Part shown: positions 44,064 through 53,151 of the stretch, in pieces | How positions within the stretch are numbered: position 1 is the stretch's first letter | Layout of the letters: each line of letters opens with the position of its first letter | Assembly: GCA_035513655.1 (NCBI GenBank) | Contig: DATKBV010000544.1 | Span: forward strand, 1 to 64,000 | Length of the DNA: 64,000 nt | Origin: GCA-2726245 sp035513655 | Lineage (GTDB): Bacteria > Planctomycetota > Planctomycetia > Pirellulales > Pirellulaceae | Reading direction: 5' to 3' | The notes under the pieces: model-generated | Seen by the model: the letters and a program-made list of their open reading frames with translations, nothing else | The model's database searches: none | What the model was told of the DNA's origin: nothing | Made by a program: the position numbers and the translations under genes

Positions 44064-46592
44064 ATGGCACTCGTCGCCGAAGCTCCTGAACGCGCCGAAG
44101 ACTCGACGCAACCTCTCGCTCGACGCAAGCCGCGACGTCTTCGCCGCCGGTTGATGATCGCGCTGCTTGTGATTCTTGTGCCACTTTGTGTGGCCGGTGT
44201 GTGGGTGAAGTTCACCTTCGACCGTGTCGAACGCGAAGCGCTCCGATTGGCGGAAACCGGCGTCTCGTTGAATAAATTCCTGAAGACCTATGTTGCCGCC
44301 GTCAAGGACAAAGACATCGATGCACTGATGACGCTTCACGACGACGACTACGCCAGCGAGCGCGAAGGGCTCTGGCAACTGAACCTCCAATCCGATCGAG
44401 ATGGAGTGCAGGTCTATGCTTGGGAGTCGCGGGAAGAGAAGTTCTACGGCAAGGCCGATGTTCGGCGGCAACTGGAGCTTCATTTGGCAAGTCACGATGT
44501 GATCGAAAGCGCCAAGTTCAAGATCTCGTCGATCGAAGAAATGAACGATGATGGTTTGACCAAGATTCGCGCCGTACTCTGGCTGCGCGGCTCGACCGCG
44601 GAATATACGAAGTTGCAAAGCCACACGACGTTTCGTCTGACTCTGTCGAGCGATGATCATGGCGGGTTTAAGATCCGCGGCAAGCAGATGCTGTTTGGCC
44701 AGACCGTCGTCGGGAACGGGACCGGGTTTACTGACATTACACAGTCGGCGGGCATCAAATTCGAGTCGCATCACAACCCGATGCTCAACGAACCGCAGTG
44801 GCGTCCGAACCGGTTCGGCATCATGAAATACGCGACGGCCGGAGTCGCCACGGCGGATTACGACGGCGACGGCTGGTATGACATCTACTTCTGTGATGGA
44901 GAGAATCCGTGTCTGTATCGGAACAAACGCGATGGAACCTTCGAGGATGTGACTTCGCAAGCGGGACTACCGGTTGGCCTGCAAGGCACTCATGTCGCCA
45001 TCTTCGCCGACTTTGACAACGATCCACTAAAGACTCGCGATCTGTTCCTGGGACGGGGAACCGGCAAGAACTTCCTGTTCCGCAACAACGGCGATGGCAC
45101 TTTCACGGATGTTACCGAGGGAGCGAATGTGGCAGGCTTGTGGGTCTCGACGGCCTCGGCCGCCGACTATAACAACGACGGGTTGATCGACCTTTATGTG
45201 GGTCGTTATCTCGATCCCCGCGTCGATCTGCCGTCCACGAACTTCTACACTCGCAACGGCCAAGGCAATACGTTGCTGCGCAATGACGGCAACTTCAAGT
45301 TCACCGACGTTACCGACGAGGCCGGCGTGAGAGAAGGCGGACTGTCACTCGGCATTGCTTGGGGAGATTATGACGCCGACGGCGACCAGGACGTGTACGT
45401 CGCCAACGACTTTGGCCGCAATGCTTTGTTTCGCAACAACGGGAACGGGACTTTCACCGACGTTTCCAAAGAGAGCGGCACGGTTGATTTGGGGTACGGA
45501 ATGTCCGCGAGTTTTGAAGACGTCAATGGGGACGGACGTCTCGATTTGTACGTTTCCAATGTACACAGTGGGCAAAGATGGTTCGGAAACACCGCGACGC
45601 TGCAACGATACTTTGTCACGAGCATTCAAGAAGGCACGATCTTCGAGGACTATCCGCTCTACAAGGAGATCTACGATCTAGTCGGCCTCGATCCCAACTT
45701 TGGCGAGAACGTGATCCGGGGCAATAGCTTGATGTTGAACAATGGCGATGGAACGTTCACCGACGTCACCGAGACGTCGAAAGTGAACCCGCATGGCTGG
45801 TACTGGAGTTCGGCGGTTTGCGACTTCGACAACGATGCCTTGCTGGACATCTACACGGTCAACGGCTGGGTCAGCTATTCCGATCCGACCGCGCCGGATT
45901 TGTGATTTGCGTTCGTGTCTAGCGCGGTCGCGCAGATTCGCAGGTACAAATCGGGCCAGTTCTATCGTGACGAGTTTAGAATCGCAAATGGCGGGAACTG
46001 GAACGGTTATGAGAACAATGTTCTGTTTCGTGGCGAGGGCCTCGACGAGAATAAGAACCCGATGTTTGCCGACGTCGGCATGGCGGTGGGAGCTGATGAC
46101 ATCAAGGACGCGCGCGGCATGGCCGTGGCAGACTTCGATAACGATGGCGATCTGGATATCGTCGTCAACACGAATCCGGGCGACGTGGGCAAGCCGTCGG
46201 TCCCGCCGGTCTTGTTGCGGAACGACTTGGGCCAGAATCGGAATTGGCTGGCCGTTGAATTGAGCGGAACAATCAGCAATCACGATGCGGTTGGCGCGGA
46301 AGTTGTGATCGAGGGACGCAGCAGTACAGGCTCGAACGTCAAGCTGATGCGGCATGTGTCCGCGGGCGGCGGGTACGCATCGCAGAATAGCGATCGACTG
46401 TACTTCGGGCTCGGCGACGTCAGCATGCAGTCGCTCGCCGTGCGGTGGCCCAGCGGGAAGAAACATACCTTCACTGAATTGAAGGCCAATCAATTGCTCC
46501 GCATTTCGGAAGATGGCGAGATCGAGCGAACGAGCCTGCCGAAACGCGATGCGGTGCCGGAGCGAACCGTCGCAACACACCACAAATTCTGA
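44064..46592 (+). CDS. FG-GAP/ASPIC-UnbV membrane-anchored protein B, in-frame TGA, candidate selenoprotein
   Basis: The frame is open from the ATG at 44064 (GGAGAG upstream) to 46592 except for one TGA at 45903-45905 (codon 614), after A-P-D-L exactly as in protein A. Domains: a basic N-terminus and membrane anchor (LMIALLVILVPLCVAGVWV) at about 30-50, an NTF2-like region, FG-GAP repeats (DYDGDGWYDI, DYNNDGLIDL, DYDADGDQDV, DVNGDGRLDL), then after the TGA a further repeat and the ASPIC/UnbV domain (VGAEVVIEG, YFGLGD, LAVRWPSG). Read through it is 842 residues. It diverges from A over most of its length yet keeps the TGA and the residues around it (D-L-TGA-F-x-F), which argues against chance mutation. 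UnbV-domain proteins accompany enediyne synthases, but their reaction is unknown to me. Confidence 0.8.
45918..45936 (+). promoter_or_regulatory. Candidate bacterial SECIS after the second UnbV TGA
   Basis: TCT-A-GCGC (45918-45925) pairs with GCGC-AGA (45930-45936) as seven pairs with one bulged A. The loop is GGTC (45926-45929), starting 20 nt after the TGA. The GGUC loop is, as I recall it, the same as at the apex of the E. coli fdhF SECIS, which also has a bulged base on the 5' side. Further TGCG/CGCA pairing below is possible. Confidence 0.6.
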
Positions 46593-46604
46593 GGCTGAAT
46601 CACC

Positions 46605-48431
46605 GTGTCAACGGTATCCAAATCGAGTGAACAGAACCAGAGTGTTCGAGGGAAATCGCATTTAGACGGCGTCCTTGTCATCGACGAACGGACCGAGTTG
46701 CTCGGCAAGGTCAATTATGTACTCACCGCCGACTCGCGCCCCGTTATAGTGCGCGAGGTAGTTACCGCCGATGACGTTCTCGCCTTCGCGGACAGGCCGC
46801 ATGAGAATTCGGATTTCGACATTCAGACGGTTGTCTTCTCGCCTTTGCGGACAAAGCAACGGGCGCGAGCGCCAGATGTCGACTATGCAAAGTCGGTCAT
46901 TGAGGCGTGCAAGAACCTGGGGATTCGCCGCTTCGTGCTGATTTCCAGCGCTGAGGTATACGGCGCGGAGTATTCCAACTCGGGCCTGTTGCTGGAAAGG
47001 GAAACGATTCCTCGCAAGCAGTCGAACCGCCTTGCCGATTGCTGGGCAGCGATCGAGGAAATTGCCGCGGCGGCCTTTGGTCTAGGTAGCGGCGGGCTGG
47101 TGATTCTACGGCCCTGCTGGACGCTCTCGGCCGAAAAGACCGATCTCGCGAGCCGCCTGTTCGCTGCACGTGTCGCCTTTCCCGCGGCCGGCTTTGATAA
47201 CAGCATTCAGTTGCTGAGCCTGGATGATCTGGCCGCGTCGGTCGTCGCTGCGATCGACGCCGAAAACTCAGGTATCTATAACGTCGCCCCCGACGAAGTG
47301 ATCCCGATTCGCTCCGCGCTGCGAATGACAAGCACCTGGAGGATTCCGTTTCCCTTCACGATCTTGCGTTGGCTCAGCTCCGCCAGAACTCGTCGGCAGC
47401 TCGACTTCATTCGCTACTCGTGGACCGTTTCGGGTCGAAAGATCAAAGAGGAACTGAACTTCCAGCCTCGCAAGTCCAGTGCCGAGGCCCTTGCTGAATT
47501 TACCGCCGCGCAATCGGGCGGACAGAACAGAGTTGACTCGGCTGACGAGGTTAAGGATCTCGTATACGATCGATTCGGTATGGACGAAAAGTACATTCGC
47601 TCGTGCGGCGTTTGGCAACTCGGTTTCGTGGACAAAGCGTACTGGCGAGTTGAAGTCGACGGGTTGGAGCATGTCCCGCGCGACGGCGGTGCAATACTGG
47701 CGGGACCGCATCGTGGCTTCATGCCGTTCGACGGTGTGATGATCGTCCATTTGCTCTCCAAGCGACTCGGACGCGCCCCACGGTTTCTGATGCATCCCGC
47801 ATTAGTGAAGTTCCCTTTTATTGCCACCTTCCTGACAAGGCTGGGTGGAATCATCGCGTGTCAGGAAAATGCCGACCGTGTGCTGATGGACGGCGAGATG
47901 GTGGGCATCTTCCCCGAAGGCATTCGGGGAGCCTTTCGTATGTACGATCGAGGCGGCACGTATCGTTTGGGAAAGTTTCGTGATGACTACGTGAAGTTTG
48001 CGCTGCGGCACGGGGTTCCCATCGTTCCCTTTGTCACCGTTGGCCCGGCCGAGACGTTCCCGATCCTGAGAAAGATCGAGTGGCCTTGGTGGAAGCGGCT
48101 GACGCATTGGCCCTTTTTCCCCATTACGGCAACTTGGCCTCTGCTACCGATACCGTTGCCGGCCAAGTGGCATATCAAGTTTCTCGAGCCGATCGCGACA
48201 TGCGACTATGGACCGGACGCGGCCGCTGATCGAAAGCTTGTGTCGCGTCTCGGTCGCGAAATATGCGAAGCGATGCAAACCGAGATTGACAACATGCTGA
48301 GCCGGCGCAAGTCGATCTTTTATGGTTCGATCTTCCGGGCAGAGCCTGTGCTGGGCGGGAGCCTCGTCGAGCGCAACCCCGTCGCTGCTGGTGCGGAAAG
48401 CGGCATGCACGAAACAATGGATGTGGCGTAA
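46605..48431 (+). CDS. Fusion of NAD-dependent epimerase/reductase-like domain and PlsC-type acyltransferase
   Basis: 608 residues. The N-terminal 300 are an extended SDR-like domain (V-L-V-I-D-E-R-T start, RRFVLISSAEVYGAE with the Y of the active site region, SLDDLAASVVAAID), but the usual G-x-x-G-x-x-G is not clear, so the redox function may be lost. Residues 340-590 are a glycerolipid-type acyltransferase: G-P-H-R-G-F-M-P-F-D as the H-x-D box and G-I-F-P-E-G-I-R-G as the second motif. The GTG at 46605 is 12 bp after the UnbV B stop. It may transfer the finished acyl chain to a lipid or alcohol acceptor (inference). The next gene starts 2 bp after its stop. Confidence 0.8.
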   Translation: MSTVSKSSEQNQSVRGKSHLDGVLVIDERTELLGKVNYVLTADSRPVIVREVVTADDVLAFADRPHENSDFDIQTVVFSPLRTKQRARAPDVDYAKSVIEACKNLGIRRFVLISSAEVYGAEYSNSGLLLERETIPRKQSNRLADCWAAIEEIAAAAFGLGSGGLVILRPCWTLSAEKTDLASRLFAARVAFPAAGFDNSIQLLSLDDLAASVVAAIDAENSGIYNVAPDEVIPIRSALRMTSTWRIPFPFTILRWLSSARTRRQLDFIRYSWTVSGRKIKEELNFQPRKSSAEALAEFTAAQSGGQNRVDSADEVKDLVYDRFGMDEKYIRSCGVWQLGFVDKAYWRVEVDGLEHVPRDGGAILAGPHRGFMPFDGVMIVHLLSKRLGRAPRFLMHPALVKFPFIATFLTRLGGIIACQENADRVLMDGEMVGIFPEGIRGAFRMYDRGGTYRLGKFRDDYVKFALRHGVPIVPFVTVGPAETFPILRKIEWPWWKRLTHWPFFPITATWPLLPIPLPAKWHIKFLEPIATCDYGPDAAADRKLVSRLGREICEAMQTEIDNMLSRRKSIFYGSIFRAEPVLGGSLVERNPVAAGAESGMHETMDVA

Positions 48432-48433
48432 TC

Positions 48434-50086
48434 ATGGCGAGCCTGCTCCGACTGCTCCAGATCGTCTACGTCGTCGCGCAGCACGGTCTCGCGCAATACG
48501 CGCCGTGGCTCGCTCGCCGAATTCCGTGGTCTGGCAACAGGCTCCGTTTGGCCGAGCTTACGAAGCCGGAACGACTCAAGGCCGTTTTGGAGTCGTTGGG
48601 CGGCTCGTTTGTAAAGCTCGGTCAAATGCTGGCTCTCCAGCCGGACATCCTTCCATTCGAGTATTGCTACGCGCTGTACGGGCTGTTGGATCGCGTGCAT
48701 CCGGTAGCCGTTGAAGAAATTGAAGAAGTCTTTCGAATGGAAATCGGACGGTCACCCAGCGACGTCTTTGACGAGTTCGACAGGAAGCCCATCGCCTCCG
48801 GCTCGATTGGCCAGGTTCATGTCGGCTGGCTGAACGGATCAAAAGTTGCGGTCAAGATTCAGCGTCCGGATACGCAAGCGGGGTTTCATCGTGACGTGAA
48901 GCTGATGAAGTCGCTGGTGTGGTTCATCAAACGATTGCACATCACACCGCTTGCGTGGATGATCGACCCGCTTACGGAGTTTGCCGATTGGACGGTGGAA
49001 GAATTGGACTTTCGCAGCGAAGCCCGTTACATGAAACAGCTCCGCCGGAACGCCGCCGAGAATAGCCGCGAGCGAATCCCGGCCATGTACCCGGAATACT
49101 CGACGGAGCGAGTTCTCGTAGTCGACTTCCTGGAAGGCGTTACGTTGCTGGATCACATTCGTAATCAAGACGACCCGCGTCATCAGCAGCGACTCGCTCG
49201 AGAAGGATTCGACTGTGACCAATTCTCGCGTGCGATCATCGACAACTTTCTGGGAGATGCCTTTCGGCATGGCATGTTCCATGCCGACCTTCATCCCGCC
49301 AACTTAATTATCCTGCCGAACAACGTTGTTGGATACATCGACTTCGGAATCACCGGAGTCATCAGCCAGTTCAGTCGGCAGAACCTGGTGACCATGACGC
49401 TGGCCTATGCGCGGCGCGATCTGGACGGGCTGTGTGCAAGGTTCTTCGATGTATCATCGATGGACGAACGATCCGATCCCGCCGCATTTCGTGCGGGTAT
49501 CAAGCGTCTAGCGGACAAGTGGTACAAAGGAGGCGAAGACGACCCCAGCCTTCAGATCACAACCACGATGGTCATGCTGGACATGCTATTGCTCTCGCGG
49601 CAAACGGGTATTTGGCCGCAGCGCGACGTCATCAAGTACATCCGCTCGGCCATTGCGATCGACGGGTTGATTCGCCAATTCGCGCCGCATTTCGACGTGG
49701 GCGACTACTTGGCCGTTGCTTGCCGCAGGTATCTCTCGTGGCACGCCCGGAAATCGTTGCTATCGCACGACGCACTAATCAATTGGTCGAAGGCAAGCGC
49801 GGAATTGATGCGCAGCGGTGCCTTTCGGTTCTCGACATTCCTGGAACGCGTGGGAGATGCATCGACCCAGCGGTCTTCGATTCACCCACGTCGTCGCCGG
49901 CGTCAACTCGAAGTTAGGTATGCAGCGATTGGGTTGGTGGCCTGTACCGTCGGCGTGTTGGCATTCACGACCAATGAATCCTTTGAGCTGGGATTGAACC
50001 TGTTTACGTCACAGCTAATCGTTGCGACAGCTTTTGGATTCACGCTGTGGCGGTGCCTCTGGTCGCCGAGCCTGCAACATGCGTGA
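48434..50086 (+). CDS. ABC1/AarF/UbiB-family atypical kinase
   Basis: 550 residues with intact family motifs: G-G-S-F-V-K-L-G-Q-M-L-A-L-Q-P-D (KxGQ), ASGSIGQVHVG (the Ala-rich nucleotide loop region), V-A-V-K-I-Q-R-P, FHADLHPANLIILP and Y-I-D-F-G. Two C-terminal membrane segments are present, as in UbiB. The family assists biosynthesis or handling of quinones and other isoprenoid or lipid intermediates at membranes. It lies 2 bp after the acyltransferase fusion and just before HMG-CoA reductase. The window also has a degenerate paralog at 32593, so the cluster holds an active and a probably inactive copy. Confidence 0.92.
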   Translation: MASLLRLLQIVYVVAQHGLAQYAPWLARRIPWSGNRLRLAELTKPERLKAVLESLGGSFVKLGQMLALQPDILPFEYCYALYGLLDRVHPVAVEEIEEVFRMEIGRSPSDVFDEFDRKPIASGSIGQVHVGWLNGSKVAVKIQRPDTQAGFHRDVKLMKSLVWFIKRLHITPLAWMIDPLTEFADWTVEELDFRSEARYMKQLRRNAAENSRERIPAMYPEYSTERVLVVDFLEGVTLLDHIRNQDDPRHQQRLAREGFDCDQFSRAIIDNFLGDAFRHGMFHADLHPANLIILPNNVVGYIDFGITGVISQFSRQNLVTMTLAYARRDLDGLCARFFDVSSMDERSDPAAFRAGIKRLADKWYKGGEDDPSLQITTTMVMLDMLLLSRQTGIWPQRDVIKYIRSAIAIDGLIRQFAPHFDVGDYLAVACRRYLSWHARKSLLSHDALINWSKASAELMRSGAFRFSTFLERVGDASTQRSSIHPRRRRRQLEVRYAAIGLVACTVGVLAFTTNESFELGLNLFTSQLIVATAFGFTLWRCLWSPSLQHA

Positions 50087-50109
50087 CGTCATCCGATTGG
50101 AGTAACAGA

Positions 50110-51315
50110 ATGGCATCGATCACGGAGAATCTGGCAGCCGACGAATCGATCGCGCTCGTACCTCGATTCACCGCTCAAGGCTATGGCAAAGAAGATGTGG
50201 AACGGCGACGGCGTTGGGTGGAACACCAGACAGGAGCTTCATTGAGCCACTTGGGTTCGTTCTCGCTTGACAGTGATTCGATGCGGGGCAATATCGAGAA
50301 TCCGATCGGTGTTGCGCAAGTCCCGATTGGCGTCGCTGGCCCGTTAGCGATCTGCGGAGAGTTCGCCACGGGTGTCTACTATGTTCCGTTGGCGACCACG
50401 GAAGGTGCGCTCGTGAGATCGTACGAGCGAGGCATGCTGGCAATCACGCGTGCCGGCGGTGCCGTGGTGCGAGTTGCGAGAGACGGGAACCGGGCGAGTC
50501 CGCTGTTTTCCTTCGCCGATGTTTCTCGCGCACACCATTTCTCAGCCACGCTCAAGAATCACTTTGCTGAGCTCAAGACCGTCGCTGAATCGACAACGAA
50601 ACACGGCAAGCTGCTCGCGATCGAGTGCCGCATGATGGGGCGCGACGTCATTGTTGATTTTGATTATCACACGGCCGACGCGCACGGAATGAACATGATT
50701 TCCAAGGCGACTGAGGCGGCGTGCCAATGGATCGTTGCGCAGTTCGAGGTCGATCAATACTATGTGCTGAGCGGCGGAAGTTCTGAAAAACGCGCCAGTG
50801 CATCGCTATTCCGCGGCGGCAAGGGAAAACATGTGACGGCTGGCGTGTTGCTGCCGCGCAGGCTCGTCCAAACTCATTTGCACTCCACGCCACGGGAACT
50901 GCATCACATGTGGCAGCGAACACTGATAGCCCAGTTGCAAGCTGGCGTAAGCGGCTACAACGGACACTACGCGAACGGTCTGACGGCCCTCTTTATCGCC
51001 TGTGGACAAGACGTTGCGAACGTTGCCAATTGCGCCGTCGGTTATACCAACTTTGATGTGACGGAAGAGGGGTCGCTTTACGTTACGGTCACGCTTCCCT
51101 CCCTGACGGTCGCGACCATTGGCGGCGGCACCGCACTCGGCACGAGCGCTCAGTGTCTCGCGATGCTGGATTGCGCCGGGACTGGCAAATCGCCGAAGTT
51201 CGCCGAAATCGTTGCCTCCACGATTCTCGCAGGCGAACTTTCTTTTGGCGCGGCATTGGCAAGTGGTGAGTTCGTGAGCGCACACGAACAATACGGACGA
51301 AATCACCCGACCTAA
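50110..51315 (+). CDS. Hydroxymethylglutaryl-CoA reductase (soluble)
   Basis: About 401 residues from the ATG at 50110 (GGAG upstream). Motifs in order: ENPIGVAQVPIGVAGPLAI, PLATTEGALVRS with the catalytic Glu, D-A-H-G-M-N-M-I-S-K, S-S-E-K-R with the catalytic Lys, IACGQDVANVANC with the catalytic Asp, TVATIGGGTALGTSAQ, and a C-terminal S-A-H-E-Q-Y-G-R-N with the His. All four catalytic residues are there, with no membrane domain. The known reaction is HMG-CoA to mevalonate. No other mevalonate-pathway gene is in the window, so it may either supply isoprenoids or reduce a cluster thioester to an alcohol; the latter is speculation. Last gene of the plus-strand run. Confidence 0.93.
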   Translation: MASITENLAADESIALVPRFTAQGYGKEDVERRRRWVEHQTGASLSHLGSFSLDSDSMRGNIENPIGVAQVPIGVAGPLAICGEFATGVYYVPLATTEGALVRSYERGMLAITRAGGAVVRVARDGNRASPLFSFADVSRAHHFSATLKNHFAELKTVAESTTKHGKLLAIECRMMGRDVIVDFDYHTADAHGMNMISKATEAACQWIVAQFEVDQYYVLSGGSSEKRASASLFRGGKGKHVTAGVLLPRRLVQTHLHSTPRELHHMWQRTLIAQLQAGVSGYNGHYANGLTALFIACGQDVANVANCAVGYTNFDVTEEGSLYVTVTLPSLTVATIGGGTALGTSAQCLAMLDCAGTGKSPKFAEIVASTILAGELSFGAALASGEFVSAHEQYGRNHPT

Positions 51316-51330
51316 GCGAGAGTGGAGTTG

Positions 51331-52008
51331 CTAGTTGGCCTCTACTTTGAGCCAACCGTTGTTGTAAGCCAGGTGGACGGCTTCGCGGCGGTTGCTCACT
51401 TGTAGTTTTTCGAGAATGCGATGCACATGATTCTTGACCGTATGCAAGCTAATGTGGAGCGCCTGGGCGACTTGTTTGTTGGATTGTCCCTCGTCAAGGA
51501 GTTGCAGGATCTCCATTTCCCGATCGGTTAAGACCATCGTATCGATGGCGTTGATACGCGAAACTTCCGCGGACAGTTTCCGCAAACGAGCGAACAACGC
51601 GCGGGTACGTTCTGGCCTGTGGGTAACTTCTCCACGGAGTGTGCTTTGGATCGCTTCGCAGAACTCGTCGAGCGATTCCGAATCGGTGACTCGGAAATCG
51701 GATGCGCCCGCTTCCAAGAACGCGATGGCTTCGTCCTCATTGCGACATCGACCAACGACGATGACTTCCGTCCCGTGATGCTTTTGTTTGAACTCGCGGG
51801 TCATCGCGGGCGTGAACGGATCCGGTGGGTCAGCATCAAACACCGCGAGCGTATACGTTTGGCTGTCGCAAAGCTCGTAACCTCGTCGAATGGTGTCGGC
51901 CGTATCGATCGCAAGCGTCGGATTCCTTGCGGTCAAACCGTTAGCTAGACATTCGCGAAAAAGATGGTGATTCGTCACAAACAGCACCTGTCCCTCGTTA
52001 GATGACAT
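51331..52008 (-). CDS. LuxR-family (NarL-type) regulator with atypical receiver
   Basis: 225 residues. The receiver-like domain starts VLFVTNHHLFRECL, without the acidic pair, keeps an Asp in L-A-V-F-D-A-D, and has Thr where the conserved Lys is expected. The output domain is a clear LuxR HTH: LTDREMEILQLLDEG, then NKQVAQALHISLHTVKNHV. It is convergent with the HMG-CoA reductase gene and 15 bp from it, so it closes the cluster. It is a paralog of the regulator at 34335. Together they probably control the locus without normal phosphorelay input. Confidence 0.88.
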   Translation of the reverse strand: MSSNEGQVLFVTNHHLFRECLANGLTARNPTLAIDTADTIRRGYELCDSQTYTLAVFDADPPDPFTPAMTREFKQKHHGTEVIVVGRCRNEDEAIAFLEAGASDFRVTDSESLDEFCEAIQSTLRGEVTHRPERTRALFARLRKLSAEVSRINAIDTMVLTDREMEILQLLDEGQSNKQVAQALHISLHTVKNHVHRILEKLQVSNRREAVHLAYNNGWLKVEAN

Positions 52009-52560
52009 CGCGATGACTCCTTACTGGTTGGCGAGCGCTCCGTCGGACAAGCGTGCGACTCGAATAGAGCTGCCCAAGGATGACCTCCATGATAGGCGGT
52101 GTGGATTGCTATAACCACGGAAGCCGCGCGGCAAAAACTGGTGAAACTAGGGAAGCTCCCGCCGGACACGCGGCCATTTCGTGCCACGCGGTTACCGCAG
52201 CAGTCACCGTTGAACGCCCGACGGAACAGTTGTCGATCGTCGAGATGACATTAATGAAAGTAGGCGAGTCCGTCCGTGACTGGAGTTTGGATCTTTGGCC
52301 ATCAACTCGTTTACGAGTTGTTGATAGGCATCGGGAATACCATCTGGTAACTCGGGAATAGGTTTGTGCCTAGGTCGGTCAATCACCTCTTCCCTGGAAA
52401 CGGAACCGAAGGGTTAGCGAGTGTTATGCTGGACCGAGTGCTGGCGACAGACAACGTACCGGTTCGCGAGTATCCTTCTTTGTGACCGCGTCGTTCTGTG
52501 GACTCCATCCTCAATCGTTAGAAAATCGGGTCTGCCTACAATCGGACAAGGGAAAGCATC
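52009..52560. other. Spacer with a possible protein-kinase fragment
   Basis: About 550 bp without an intact gene. On the minus strand at about 52386-52204 a short frame reads DGIPDAYQQLVNELMAKDP, which resembles the end of the catalytic domain of planctomycete Ser/Thr kinases (L-M-A-K-D-P). It is too short to be functional and is probably a decayed fragment. The rest must include the promoter of the regulator at 52008 and of the gene at 52561. Confidence 0.4.
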
Positions 52561-53151
52561 GTGCCGAACGAAGATATCAGCGATTTGCCACCCGAATTGG
52601 GAAACGAAATCAATGAACTGTTCCGCGTCGTTCGCTTACCATCTATAGCCAGGGTGTTGTGGGAGCTCCTGTCGGACAGTGAAATCGCGTCTCTTCAGGG
52701 CGACCTCACGACGTATTGCAATCAATTCGAAGGTGCCATAGGGATGTGGATGCACCTCAAGCACGTGCCGCGGTTGCAAGCAATTATTGAAGTTGCCCAC
52801 GAGACAAATGTCATCAGCCTTTCGAAGTTCAATTCATTGCGGCGGAAGATGCCTGGTCAATTCGTTGATCAGCAATCGCATGAGCGACCGGTGTGGGACG
52901 TTTCCACCGGCGGGTTGTCGCGCGGTGGTAAAGTCATTCGCCGAATTAGGTACATGAAGAAACCCACAAAGGTTCAACAGGTGTTGGACATCTTCCAAGC
53001 CGCGGGATGGCCGCGTTCTATTGCCACACCCACCAGCTGGGATCAACAGTCCGCTCATCAAACGGTCAACTCTCTCAACACGGGCCTCAGTGAACTCCGC
53101 TTTCACGTTCGCGATGGCGGAAAGAAGTTTACGTGGCAGGCGAAGGAGTGA
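52561..53151 (+). CDS. Hypothetical protein with winged-helix-like C-terminus
   Basis: 196 residues from the GTG at 52561, preceded by AAGGGAAAG. The C-terminal 75 residues (KVQQVLDIFQAAGWP, then LNTGLSELRFHVRDGGKKF) look like a winged-helix module seen in small planctomycete proteins, similar in style to the end of the protein at 5785. The N-terminal part is helical. I recognise no family. It lies between the cluster regulator and the excisionase-like gene at the right edge of the island, so a role in element maintenance is possible. Confidence 0.65.
   Translation: MPNEDISDLPPELGNEINELFRVVRLPSIARVLWELLSDSEIASLQGDLTTYCNQFEGAIGMWMHLKHVPRLQAIIEVAHETNVISLSKFNSLRRKMPGQFVDQQSHERPVWDVSTGGLSRGGKVIRRIRYMKKPTKVQQVLDIFQAAGWPRSIATPTSWDQQSAHQTVNSLNTGLSELRFHVRDGGKKFTWQAKE

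Noticed and set aside
36025..46592. Genome-wide reassignment of TGA to an amino acid as the reason for the in-frame TGAs
   Set aside because: Many clearly complete genes in the window end at TGA, for example the patatin-coupled gene at 21782. Only three internal TGAs are seen, each at a Cys-expected site.
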